A stretch of DNA of 64,000 nt. Source: Rhizobium sp. 32-5/1. GTDB taxonomy: Bacteria > Pseudomonadota > Alphaproteobacteria > Rhizobiales > Rhizobiaceae. This document shows positions 26,714 through 35,250 of the stretch, one piece after another (position 1 is the first letter of the stretch; the number at the start of each line of letters is the position of its first letter). Made by a program: the position numbers and the translations under genes. A model generated the notes under the pieces. It did not search any database and had not been told where the DNA came from. It worked only from the letters and a program-made list of their open reading frames with translations. The stretch is taken from NCBI RefSeq assembly GCF_029537235.1, contig NZ_CP120638.1:744001-808000 (forward strand), written 5' to 3'.

Positions 26714-27459
26714 ATGACACGCCAGACCCACGCCAACCGGATCATCGCGGTTCGCCTCGGTATGCTCCTGTTCGCAGCCGTTTCGTTCTCCTCTATCGGA
26801 TTTGCCCAGCCTGCGCTTGCCCTCAGCGAGTTGAAGACGATCCCCGGCCAGGCCGCCGAGGACGGCGCCGCTGAAAAGCCCGCCGACAGCGACGAACCCT
26901 CCGATGATGTGCCGCTTGAAATTCCGCTGCCCGATCCGCTGGTCAACAAGGCGCTGAACGACGGGGATAAAGAGCCGGTGGAGCCTGCGGTCCCGGTCGA
27001 AGTACTTTCCGACGTTTCGAAAATTCCCCAGGCCGTCGCCCGCATGCGCGAACTGATCGTCGAAGCGGCAGCCTCCGGCGATATGGAGCGCCTTCGCCCC
27101 TGCTTGGCAAAGGCGACACGCAGACGCAGGTGAGCGTTGGCGAGGGCGATGAAGACCCCATTGCAACGCTCAAGGGCCTGTCCGGTGATGGCGAGGGCGT
27201 CGAAATCCTGGCGATCCTGCTGGACGTGCTGTCGACCGGTTTTGTCGAGATGGAGAAGGGCACGCCCGAAGCCATGTATGTCTGGCCATACTTTGCGGCA
27301 AAACCGCTTACCTCCCTGACGCCACCGGAAAAGGTCGATCTGTTTCGGCTGGTGACGGCCGGCGACTTTGCAGGGATGCAGGAATTCGGAACCTATAACT
27401 TCTACCGCGTCGGCATCACAGCCGATGGCGAATGGAAATTTTTCGTCGCTGGTGACTGA
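26714..27459 (+). CDS. Exported hypothetical protein, frameshifted near 27103
   Basis: Repaired, this is a secreted protein of about 248 residues. The N-terminal signal peptide is residues about 1-37 (LGMLLFAAVSFSSIGFAQP then ALA). A Pro/Glu/Asp-rich linker follows, then a folded domain with IPQAVARMRELIVEAAASGD and, after the break, a C-terminal part containing YVWPYFAAKPL and a final WKFFVAGD. The frame breaks in RLRP: adding one C to the four-C run near 27100-27104 gives RLRPLLGKGDTQTQV and an open frame to 27459. No domain name comes to mind; the C-terminal FAAKPL/GTYNFYRVGI pattern is seen in rhizobial secreted proteins of unknown function. Confidence 0.78.
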
Positions 27460-27542
27460 TGCTGCCGTAAAGCAGCTTGCCCGGGCGCTTGCGAAATCCT
27501 ACCTGTTTGGTCAGCCGAACGGCACAGATCAGGATGAACGCC

Positions 27543-28408
27543 ATGCCCTCCATTGCCGCCCCCGTCGCTGCCCTTTCCGACCGTGCCCTTATCCACGTAT
27601 CGGGACAGGACGCCGAATCCTTCCTCCAAAACCTGATCACGACCGACCTGGGCAAGCTCGAAACGGGCGAAATTCTGCCCGGCGCACTGTTGACGCCGCA
27701 AGGCAAGATTCTTTTGATTTCCTCGTTTCGCGCGATAGTGATGCCGGAATACGTCTGGAAACCGGCACCGAGCAGGCGGATGGCTTGTTGAAGCGGCTGA
27801 CCATGTACAGGCTGCGCGCGCCCATCACGCTGACCATCGACGCGCCCGCCGCCGTTTCGCTGACACTTAGGGAGGAAGATACCGGCACCGGTTTCCGCGA
27901 CATGCGATTTGCCAAAACGGGGGAAACGGTGTTCCGCCACTATGCGGAAGTGCCGGATGCGGAAGCCAGCGTGGAAGACTTCGAGCGGCTTCGCATCGAA
28001 AACGGCATTGCCGTCTCCGGCGCGGATTATGCCCTGCAAGATGCCTTTCCGCATGACGTGCTGATGGATTTCAACGGCGGGCTTTCCTTCAAGAAGGGTT
28101 GTTATGTCGGGCAGGAAGTGGTCTCGCGCATGCACCACCGGGGCACGGCACGCCGGCGTGTTGTGATCGTGCGGGCAGAGGCCGGTTTGCCGGAGACCGG
28201 CACCCCCATCACGATCAACGGTCGCCCGATCGGCACGCTCGGCAGCGTGCTCGGCAACAGCGGTCTGGCGATCGTGCGCATAGACAAGGCCGGCGAAGCC
28301 ATGGCCAAGGGTGAACCGATTCTTGCCGGCGATATAGCGGTCACGCTCAGCCTGCCCGCATGGTCCGGCCTGTCCTTCCCGACCGTTTCCGAAGAAGCGA
28401 GCGGCTGA
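27543..28408 (+). CDS. ygfZ: Folate-binding protein YgfZ, frameshifted near 27714
   Basis: Tetrahydrofolate-dependent protein of the GcvT superfamily that helps assemble or repair iron-sulfur clusters. The YgfZ signature K-G-C-Y-x-G-Q-E is present as KKGCYVGQEVVSRM. Other family segments are LIHVSGQDAESFLQNLITTD at the N-terminus and RAPITLTIDAPA. The frame breaks after GKIL: adding one T in the four-T run at about 27714-27717 restores GKILFDFLVSRD and an unbroken protein of about 288 residues. ATG 27543 is chosen over ATG 27534. The stop overlaps the next gene's ATG (ATGA), so translation is coupled to the HD hydrolase. Confidence 0.93.
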
Positions 28409-29025
28409 TGCCTGCGCCTATTTCTACCCGGGCGTGGCAGCGCATGCTTTCCGGGCGGCGCCTCGATCTGCTCGATCCGTCACCGCTCGACGTCGAACTG
28501 GCCGATATCGCCCATGGTCTCGCCCGTGTCGCCCGCTGGAACGGCCAAACGGAAGGCGACCATGCCTTTTCCGTTGCCCAGCACAGCCTAGTCGTCGAGG
28601 AAATTTTCCGGCGTATGAACCGCTGCACCGCAGACGAGTGCCTGGCAGCGCTGCTGCATGACGCCCCGGAATATGTCATCGGCGACATGATCTCGCCGTT
28701 CAAGGCGGTGGTCGGCGGTGGCTACAAGGCCGTCGAAAAGCGGCTGGAGGGCGCCATTCACCTGCGCTTCGGCCTGCCGGCACTGACGCCGGCGGATGTG
28801 AAGGACAAAATCAAGAAGGCCGACCAGGTCGCGGCCTATTTCGAGGCGACGGTGCTGGCCGGATTTTCGCTGGAGGAAGCCCGCAAATTCTTCGGCCAGC
28901 CGCGCGGCATCACCCGCGAGATGATCCCGATAGATCCGCTGCCGGCGATCGAGGCGCAACGCCTGTTCGCGGCCCGTTTCGCAGCCATCGAGGCCGAGCG
29001 CGCCCATGCGTCGACGGTGTCCTGA
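28408..29025 (+). CDS. HD-domain hydrolase (YfbR-like)
   Basis: A 205-residue HD-domain phosphohydrolase. Metal ligands are His in GDHAFSVAQHS, the HD pair in ALLHDAPEYV and the Asp of KKADQVAAYFE, a layout like YfbR-type 5'-nucleotidases. The N-terminal segment AWQRMLSGRRLDLLDPSPLD is typical of the phage/rhizobial YfbR branch. It starts at ATG 28408 within the ygfZ stop and is followed 1 base later by the tyrosine phosphatase-like gene, so it belongs to a coupled cluster. Substrate is not known; nucleoside monophosphates are the usual candidates. Confidence 0.9.
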   Translation: MPAPISTRAWQRMLSGRRLDLLDPSPLDVELADIAHGLARVARWNGQTEGDHAFSVAQHSLVVEEIFRRMNRCTADECLAALLHDAPEYVIGDMISPFKAVVGGGYKAVEKRLEGAIHLRFGLPALTPADVKDKIKKADQVAAYFEATVLAGFSLEEARKFFGQPRGITREMIPIDPLPAIEAQRLFAARFAAIEAERAHASTVS

Positions 29026-29026
29026 G

Positions 29027-29575
29027 ATGCCGCACATCATCGTTGCCCCCTCTCGCGCATCGCGGAAATGGCCGTCCGCCACGGTTGTCGCGAGATGGTC
29101 AGCCTTCTCGCCAAGGGGCAGACCTTCCATCGCCCTGCGGTGATATCCGCCAGCCGTCATCTGGTGCTTGGCCTCAACGACATCACCTTCGGCGGCACCG
29201 GCAAGAAGGCCGGCGACCTGATTGCCCCCAGGAAGAACACGTGGTGGAGGTCATCAATTTCGCCCGCGCCTGGGATCGCTCAACGCCGCTTCTGGTGCAT
29301 TGCTGGATGGGCGTCTCGCGGTCACCGGCGGCGGCCGTAATTGCCGCCCTTGCCATCGCGCCCGATCAGGACGATCAGGCGCTGGCGCTGCGGCTTCGGG
29401 CCTCCTCCCCTATGCCACGCCCAACAGCCGCCTGATCGAGATCGGCGACCACCTGCTGGATCGCAAGGGCCGTCTGGTTGCGGCGATCAAATCGATCGGC
29501 CGCGGCGCGGATGCCGACGGCAACGCGCCTTTCGTTTTCGCCATCCAGCCGGAGGTTTTGACCGATGCCGGCTGA
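29027..29575 (+). CDS. Tyrosine phosphatase-like protein, three frameshifts
   Basis: A protein of about 183 residues when repaired. The phosphatase signature CX5R is present: VHCWMGVSRSP with nucleophile Cys93 and Arg99. The frame is broken three times: near 29046-29050 (GCCCCC), near 29226-29230 (GCCCCC) and near 29407-29410 (TCCCC). Each is repaired by one more C. Repaired segments read IIVAPLSRIAEMA, DLIAPQEEHVVEVI and ASSPYATPNSRLIEIGD. Rhizobial homologues are annotated tyrosine phosphatase family or protein tyrosine phosphatase. The stop overlaps the start of the NAD regulator gene by 11 bases. Confidence 0.8.
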
Positions 29576-30539
29576 AGCGCCGTCGATGACGGTGGAGATC
29601 GGCCTGAATGCCGCGGTCGTTTCCGTTGCCCATCGCAGCCCGCGCATCCTTGCCGTCAGCGATGATGGAGACGGACGCGACGGCCTGCCCTTTGGTCCCT
29701 TCGATCCCGCCCAGCACCGCACCTTCGAGACGAGTCTCAGGGCAAGCGTCGAACAGCAGACAGCGCTCGACCTTGGTTACATCGAGCAGCTCTATACGTT
29801 CGGCGATCGCGGCCGCCACCGTTCACCCCGCGAAACCGCCTTGCACGTCGTTTCCGTCGGTTATCTCGCCTTGACCCGAACCGACGACGAGCGCAACGCG
29901 CGGCTCGCGGACGCCGGCGCGCAATGGCGCGACTGGTACCGGTATCTGCCCTGGGAGGACTGGCGGCAGGGCAGACCTGTCATGATCGACCAGCATATCC
30001 TGCCCGCCTTGATCGAATGGGAAAAACAGACAGGCCCGGAGGAAAGCTCCGGCCTGCCGCTCCGCCGCACCCGTATTCGCCTGGCTTTCGGGCTGGACGA
30101 CTTTCCCTGGGACGAGGAACGCGTGCTGGAGCGCTACGAGCTGCTTTATGAAGCCGGTCTTGTCGAGGAGGCGGTCATCGACGGGCGCACACCGCTCCGT
30201 GCGCTGTTTGCAACCGGCCAGACGATGCGCCACGATCACCGCCGCATCGTTGCAACCGCCATCGCGCGGCTGCGTGGCAAGATCAAATACCGGCCTGTGA
30301 TCTTCGAGCTCATGCCACCGGAATTCACACTCACCGACCTGCAGGCCACCGTCGAGGCAATCTCCGGCCGACACCTGCACAAGCAGAATTTCCGTCGCCT
30401 TGTCGAAGGCGCCGAACTGGTCGAGCCAACCGGCATGCTGACATCAGCCACCGGCGGGCGCCCGGCCGCACTGTTCCGCTTCCGCCGCCAGATCCTCGAT
30501 GAGCGGCCGGCCCCCGGCCTAAAGGTCGGCGGTCGCTGA
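29565..30539 (+). CDS. Nudix-related transcriptional regulator of NAD biosynthesis (NrtR/NadQ-like)
   Basis: A 324-residue protein with a Nudix-like N-terminal domain (residues about 8-190) in which the catalytic Nudix box is not conserved, and a C-terminal winged-helix part (about 225-320) containing RPVIFELMPPEFTLTDLQATVEA, quoted in part as PPEFTLTDLQATVEAI, HLHKQNFRRLVEG and a Gly/Arg-rich end with GRPAALFRFR. That C-terminal pattern is shared with NrtR regulators. Family members sense NAD-related metabolites and repress NAD synthesis genes; in alphaproteobacteria this type has been called NadQ (from memory). Here nadABC lies 1.6-5.5 kb away with a strong palindrome before nadA. ATG 29565 lies inside the phosphatase-like gene's end. 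Confidence 0.85.
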   Translation: MPAEAPSMTVEIGLNAAVVSVAHRSPRILAVSDDGDGRDGLPFGPFDPAQHRTFETSLRASVEQQTALDLGYIEQLYTFGDRGRHRSPRETALHVVSVGYLALTRTDDERNARLADAGAQWRDWYRYLPWEDWRQGRPVMIDQHILPALIEWEKQTGPEESSGLPLRRTRIRLAFGLDDFPWDEERVLERYELLYEAGLVEEAVIDGRTPLRALFATGQTMRHDHRRIVATAIARLRGKIKYRPVIFELMPPEFTLTDLQATVEAISGRHLHKQNFRRLVEGAELVEPTGMLTSATGGRPAALFRFRRQILDERPAPGLKVGGR

Positions 30540-30566
30540 AGACGCCGCGGCGAAGCGACGCCTGCT

Positions 30567-31079
30567 TTATTCGATCACCGCGCAGGCCAGTCGGTCACCA
30601 GCATCGCCAGCCGGCTGGCTGCGATTGTCGTCTGCCTTGGCGTGGATCATCAACGCCCGTCCGCGGATGCCATTGTTCGCCTCGTCGAGGCTGACAAAGC
30701 CGTTGAAGACCTGGGCGCGCATCGCGCCGTCCTGGCCGACATACTGGTTCGGCATATCGCCGGCATGCGGCCCCTTCGCGGCAAGGAAACCATGCTCGGC
30801 CTCGGCCGGATTAAAATGCGAACCGGCCGATTTGTGACCATCGGCGTGATCGCACCGCCCGGTTTCATGAACGTGAAAGGCGACCCAAGTGCCGGGCGGA
30901 AGGTCAGAGACTTCAAGCTCGATCAGGACGCCCTTGTCGGCATCCGTCAGGGCGGCACGGCCGTTTTCCTTGCCATCCTTGCCGACGAAATTGGCGATGG
31001 CGGTCTGTGAACTCTGCTGGGCAGCCAGCGGCGTCGCGAACAGCACTAGAGCGGCGGCTGTTGAAAGCAGCGTTTTCAT
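30567..31079 (-). CDS. sodC: Periplasmic Cu,Zn superoxide dismutase
   Basis: Disproportionates superoxide outside the cytoplasm. The 170-residue product has a signal peptide (residues 1-20, VLFATPLAAQ) and the copper/zinc ligands: HVHETGRCDH, then HKSAGSHFNP, and the later His in MIHAKADDNRSQP, with active-site Arg and both disulfide cysteines (Cys in GRCDH and in RLACAVIE). ATG 31079 follows AAAAAGGAGATC, a clear ribosome-binding site. It stands alone on the minus strand between nadC and the regulator gene. No terminator is obvious. Confidence 0.93.
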   Translation of the reverse strand: MKTLLSTAAALVLFATPLAAQQSSQTAIANFVGKDGKENGRAALTDADKGVLIELEVSDLPPGTWVAFHVHETGRCDHADGHKSAGSHFNPAEAEHGFLAAKGPHAGDMPNQYVGQDGAMRAQVFNGFVSLDEANNGIRGRALMIHAKADDNRSQPAGDAGDRLACAVIE

Positions 31080-31171
31080 GAAGATCTCCTTTTTCCGTTA
31101 AAGGAGGACAACGCCTGACACCTTCGCCTGTTCCGGCCAGCAGAGATGACGATCGGTTAGTTGCGGCTCGA

Positions 31172-32083
31172 TCAATAGTCGATCAGCACATCGAGCCCGA
31201 TATCCAGCGTTGGCGCAGCCATAGTGATCTTGGACGTCGAGATGTAATCGACGCCGGTTTCGGCGATGGCACGGATCGTCTGGAAATTGACGTTGCCGGA
31301 GGCTTCGAGCTTGGTCCGGCGTGTGTCCGAGGGATAATCTTCAACTGACAGGTGGAAATGCGCGGCATTGATGGCAACAGCCTGCCGCAGCAGGTCCGGC
31401 CCCATATTGTCGAGCAGGATGACATCGGGATTGGCGGTCAGCGCCGCGCGCATCTGATCAAGGCCGTCCACCTCGATTTCTATCCTGACCAGATGGCCGA
31501 CATAGGCGCGGGCGGCATGCACGGCCTCGGCCACGCCGCCTGAAACGGCGATATGATTGTCCTTGATCAGGATGGCATCATCCAGGCCGAAGCGATGGTT
31601 GGAGCCGCCGCCCAGCCGCACCGCATATTTCTCCAGCGCCCGCAGGCCGGGGATGGTCTTGCGGGTGCAGCAGACCTTTGCCCGCGTATGGGCGATCTCT
31701 GCTGCAAACTTCGCGGTGTAGGTCGCGATGCCGCTGAGGTGCATGAGGAAATTCAGCGCCACGCGCTCGGCCGACAGCAAGCCGCGGGCCGGGCCGGAAA
31801 TCCGCGCCAGCGCCGTGCCGGGAGATGCCGCGTCACCATCCCGCACCAGCGCCTCGAAACGCAGCGTCGGATCGATCAGACGAAAGGCGCTGCGCGCAAG
31901 CTCCATGCCGGCGACCACGCCCTGCTCACGCGCATTCATCGCCGCCGTCGCCGTCCTTTCCGGCGCGATCGTTGCATAGGTGGTGATATCGCCGGCGCGG
32001 CCAAGATCCTCTATCAGCGCAGCGCGCACCTGATCCTCGATCATCAGGGCCGGCAGTTCGGGGCGAAGGGCGGTCAAGGTCAT
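31172..32083 (-). CDS. nadC: Nicotinate-nucleotide pyrophosphorylase (quinolinate phosphoribosyltransferase)
   Basis: Converts quinolinate and PRPP to nicotinate mononucleotide, the last step of the NadA/NadB/NadC branch. The 303-residue protein has the family segments MELARSAFRLID, ALNFLMHLSGIATYT, CTRKTIPGLR (substrate Arg/Lys), RLGGGSNHRFGLDDAILIKDNH in part, and the C-terminal VDYISTSKIT. It is the third gene of the nad operon but separated from nadB by a palindromic element of 125 bases. The stop lies 92 bases before the sodC start. Confidence 0.96.
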   Translation of the reverse strand: MTLTALRPELPALMIEDQVRAALIEDLGRAGDITTYATIAPERTATAAMNAREQGVVAGMELARSAFRLIDPTLRFEALVRDGDAASPGTALARISGPARGLLSAERVALNFLMHLSGIATYTAKFAAEIAHTRAKVCCTRKTIPGLRALEKYAVRLGGGSNHRFGLDDAILIKDNHIAVSGGVAEAVHAARAYVGHLVRIEIEVDGLDQMRAALTANPDVILLDNMGPDLLRQAVAINAAHFHLSVEDYPSDTRRTKLEASGNVNFQTIRAIAETGVDYISTSKITMAAPTLDIGLDVLIDY

Positions 32084-32116
32084 TGGCGGATTCTTTCCGT
32101 ATCAAACAGGAGGGTG

Positions 32117-32241
32117 CCTCTTCTCCCCAACGGGGAGAAGTGCCGAGCACATGCGAGGCGATGAGGGGGCTCTCCGCAATCCCGGAATATGCCGCCCCCT
32201 CATCCAGCCTTTCAGGCCACCTTCTCCCCGCTGGGGAGAAG
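32117..32241. repeat. Intergenic palindromic element, family B, copy 1
   Basis: Outer arms CTTCTCCCC-x-GGGGAGAAG (32120-32140) and CTTCTCCCCGCTGGGGAGAAG (32221-32241), with the inner parts GCGAGGCGATGAGGGGG and its partner CCCCCTCATCC. The element lies between nadB and nadC. It is of the same sequence family as the element at 33862-33981. Confidence 0.88.
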
Positions 32242-32248
32242 CGAACTC

Positions 32249-33847
32249 TTAAACAACTGCCATTTCCGCAACCTCGGCCACCACGCGGTCAGCCTCGGGA
32301 AGCGTGATGAACGTCCGATGTTTCCAGCCGTCAACCGTGTCCGGGCAATCCGAGCGATAGTGCCCGCCCCGGCTTTCCGTACGCAGAAAGGCTGCCGTCG
32401 TGATCAGCTTCGCCGTCGTCAGGATATTGGTCAGGCGCAGCCGCGTATTGCCCCGCTCTAGAGCGGCGATCTCGCGGATGGTACGGACCAGGCTGTCACG
32501 GGAGCGGATGACGCCGACATTGTCGCTCATGGTTTGGCGCAGTCGCGTCAGAGATGGGCTGTCCTCAAGCGTGACGGGATCGTCGTTTTCGCCAGCATTC
32601 TTGCCCCAGTCGCTGATCTTCGCTTCCGGCAGCATGCCCTTGATGTTATCGGCGATGCGGGCGGCGAATACCACGGCTTCGAGCAGCGAGTTGGACGCCA
32701 GCCGGTTGGCGCCGTGCACGCCGGTGGAGGTGACCTCGCCCGCTGCCCACAGGCCGTCGATCGAGGTGCGTCCTTCGCCATCGGTCAGCACGCCGCCCAT
32801 GTGGTAATGCACGGCCGGCACGACCGGGATCGGCTGCGTGGCCGGGTCGATGCCGGCGGCCATGCAAGACGCGTAGACGGTCGGGAACGCTTCGGCGAAT
32901 TGCGCGCCGACAGCCTTGGTGCAATCGAGAAATGCGCCTCGCCCGCCCTGCACTTCGGCAAAGACGCCGCGGGAGACGATGTCGCGCGGCGCAAGCTCGC
33001 CATCCGGATGAATGTCGAGCATGAAACGATGGCCGGCTGAATTGATCAGATGTGCGCCATCCCCACGCAAAGCCTCGGTGGCGAGCGGCGCCGGATCACG
33101 GCCGATATTGATGGCTGTCGGATGAAACTGCACGAATTCCGGATCGGCTATGATCGCGCCGGCGCGTGCGGCCATGCCGACGCCCTGCCCGCTCGCCTCG
33201 GTCGGATTTGTGGTGACGGCAAACAGATGGCCGACGCCGCCGGAGCAAAGCACGACGGCGCGTGCCGGAAACGACACGCGCTTCTTCGATTGGCCGGCAT
33301 CGGGCCTGGCAATGACGCCGGATATAAAGCGCCCCTCGCGCACCAGTTCCTCGACGACATAGCCTTCGAGTACCCGGATCGACGGCGTCTTGCGTACGGC
33401 TGCGATCAGCGCCTCCATGATCGCCTTGCCGGCCATGTCGCCCTTGACGCGGACGATGCGACGCTCCGAATGGGCGGCCTCGCGCGACAGCAACAGCTTG
33501 CCCTCGAGATCGCGGTCGAAGGGAACGCCATAGTCCAGCAAATCATGAATGCGGGCCGGTCCCTCCTGCACCATCATGCGCGTCATCTTCTCGTCGACGA
33601 TCCCGGCACCGGCAGTGAGCGTATCGGCGACATGCTTATCGACGGTATCGCCCAGCCCCATGGCAGCCGCGATGCCACCCTGCGCCCAGGCGGACGAGGC
33701 GCCATGGCCGATGGGAGCGGCAGCAAGAACGGTCACCGGGCGCGGGGCGAGTTTCAGCGCGCAGAACAGTCCGGCAAGCCCGCCGCCGACGATGACGATG
33801 TCATCAATGCCGTTGAAGGTTTGTGGGCGGAAATGGTCGGTCAGCAT
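32249..33847 (-). CDS. nadB: L-aspartate oxidase
   Basis: FAD enzyme oxidising aspartate to iminoaspartate, the first step of de novo NAD synthesis. The 532-residue product has the dinucleotide-binding start [17 protein letters not shown] (Gly21-23), the family segments [20 protein letters not shown] in part, and the active-site region [20 protein letters not shown] (in part), then [14 protein letters not shown] and [17 protein letters not shown]. The C-terminal helical domain follows. Palindromic elements lie directly on both sides, 8 and 15 bases from the gene ends. Confidence 0.97.
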   Translation of the reverse strand: MLTDHFRPQTFNGIDDIVIVGGGLAGLFCALKLAPRPVTVLAAAPIGHGASSAWAQGGIAAAMGLGDTVDKHVADTLTAGAGIVDEKMTRMMVQEGPARIHDLLDYGVPFDRDLEGKLLLSREAAHSERRIVRVKGDMAGKAIMEALIAAVRKTPSIRVLEGYVVEELVREGRFISGVIARPDAGQSKKRVSFPARAVVLCSGGVGHLFAVTTNPTEASGQGVGMAARAGAIIADPEFVQFHPTAINIGRDPAPLATEALRGDGAHLINSAGHRFMLDIHPDGELAPRDIVSRGVFAEVQGGRGAFLDCTKAVGAQFAEAFPTVYASCMAAGIDPATQPIPVVPAVHYHMGGVLTDGEGRTSIDGLWAAGEVTSTGVHGANRLASNSLLEAVVFAARIADNIKGMLPEAKISDWGKNAGENDDPVTLEDSPSLTRLRQTMSDNVGVIRSRDSLVRTIREIAALERGNTRLRLTNILTTAKLITTAAFLRTESRGGHYRSDCPDTVDGWKHRTFITLPEADRVVAEVAEMAVV

Positions 33848-33861
33848 TTCAGTTCTCCATC

Positions 33862-33981
33862 CCTCTTCTCCCTGCGGGGAGAAGTGCCGAGCATTGCGAG
33901 GCGATGAGGGGGTACCGCAAACTCTGTTTGCGTGGCCCCCTCATCCGGCCCTGCGGGCCACCTTCTCCCCGCTGGGAGAAG
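33862..33981. repeat. Intergenic palindromic element, family B, copy 2
   Basis: Same layout as copy 1: CTTCTCCCTGCGGGGAGAAG at the left end, GCGAGGCGATGAGGGGG, then CCCCCTCATCCGGCCC and a right arm CTTCTCCCCGCTGGGAGAAG. The right arm has one G fewer than copy 1, fitting the homopolymer deletions seen in genes. It fills the nadA-nadB gap. Confidence 0.88.
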
Positions 33982-33998
33982 ACAGCCCTCGCCAAGCC

Positions 33999-35081
33999 CT
34001 ACTGCTTCAAATTCACCATCCGCTCGACGGCAAGCCTTGCACGGCCGGCAATCGCCGGATCGACAAGCACTTCCTCCGTCATGAACAGCAGGCTGTCGAG
34101 GATCTTCGGCAGCGTGATGCGCTTCATGTGCGGACAGAGATTGCAGGGCTTGATGAAATCGACACCCGTGATTTCTGCCTGGATATTGGACGCCATCGAA
34201 CATTCGGTGACCAGCAGCACGCGGGCAGGACGCTTGTCTTTGACGTAATTGATCATGCCCGAGGTCGAGCCGGCGAAATCGCAGACGGCAATGACATCAG
34301 GATGGCATTCGGGATGGCCGATGATCTCGATGCTCGGATCGGCTTCCTTGTAGGCCAGCAGCTCGGCGGCCGTGAAGCGCTCGTGTACCTCGCAGTGGCC
34401 CTTCCAGGTAAGGATCTTCTTCTTCGTCTGCTTGGCGACGTTCATCGCCAGATATTCGTCGGGAATGCAGAGCACCGTGTCGCTCTCGAGGCTTTCGATG
34501 ACTGCGAGAACATTGGACGACGTGCAGCAGATGTCCGTCTCCGCCTTCACATCGGCCGAGGTGTTGACATAGGTGACAACAGGCACGCCCGGATAACGCT
34601 CCTTCAACAACCGCACATCGGCGCCGGTGATCGATTCCGACAGCGAGCAGCCGGCCTTGCCATCCGGAATGAGCACGGTCTTTTCCGGATTCAACAGCTT
34701 GGAGGTCTCGGCCATGAAGTGCACGCCGCACTGGATGATGATTTCGGAATCGACCTTGGTGGCGTCGCGGGCAAGCTGCAGCGAATCACCGACGATATCG
34801 GCGACGCAGTGGAAGATGTCCGGCGTCTGGTAGTTGTGCGCCAGGATGACAGCGCCGCGTTCCTTCTTGATCCGGTTGATGGCGTGCACATAAGGGGCAT
34901 AGACCGGCCACTCGAAGGCGGGGATGAACTGTTTCACCCGCTCGTACAGATGCTCCGTCTCGCGGGCGATTGCCGGCGTGAAGGCGAGGTCCGGGCGCTC
35001 GATAATGCCGAAACGCTCGGCCGCCGAGATCGGGCCAAGTGCCGGAGTGATTGTGCTTTCGAGCCGCTGCGAAGTGGTCAT
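33999..35081 (-). CDS. nadA: Quinolinate synthase
   Basis: [4Fe-4S] enzyme joining iminoaspartate and dihydroxyacetone phosphate to quinolinate. The 360-residue protein is of the long type, with [15 protein letters not shown] at the N-terminus (His and Tyr of the active site) and the cluster Cys residues in [22 protein letters not shown] and [11 protein letters not shown]. Other visible segments are GHPECHPDV and [10 protein letters not shown]. It is the first gene of nadA-nadB-nadC; promoter and operator lie in 35082-35160. No defects are visible. Confidence 0.97.
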   Translation of the reverse strand: MTTSQRLESTITPALGPISAAERFGIIERPDLAFTPAIARETEHLYERVKQFIPAFEWPVYAPYVHAINRIKKERGAVILAHNYQTPDIFHCVADIVGDSLQLARDATKVDSEIIIQCGVHFMAETSKLLNPEKTVLIPDGKAGCSLSESITGADVRLLKERYPGVPVVTYVNTSADVKAETDICCTSSNVLAVIESLESDTVLCIPDEYLAMNVAKQTKKKILTWKGHCEVHERFTAAELLAYKEADPSIEIIGHPECHPDVIAVCDFAGSTSGMINYVKDKRPARVLLVTECSMASNIQAEITGVDFIKPCNLCPHMKRITLPKILDSLLFMTEEVLVDPAIAGRARLAVERMVNLKQ

Positions 35082-35118
35082 CGGCCTCTCCCTTCCGCCA
35101 CTCTCCCGGTGGCAAAGC

Positions 35119-35145
35119 CTATTTTGCTCATTCTGAGCATAATAG
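35119..35145. promoter_or_regulatory. 27-bp palindrome upstream of nadA, probable NAD-regulator operator
   Basis: CTATTTTGCTCA (35119-35130), TTC spacer, then TGAGCATAATAG (35134-35145). The two 12-base halves are complementary at all but one position. It lies 38 bases before the nadA start, in promoter position, and I saw no other copy in the window. The nearby Nudix-type regulator is the natural candidate to bind it. That link is inference; binding is unproven. Confidence 0.75.
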
Positions 35146-35250
35146 GATCAAAAGAAAACCGGCAGTGCCGGTGGATGAGATTTAGAAAGTTTTGTGACGC
35201 TTTTCAAGAATGCTTCCCGCACTTTCTGCGGGAAGCAGGATTTTCGATGC

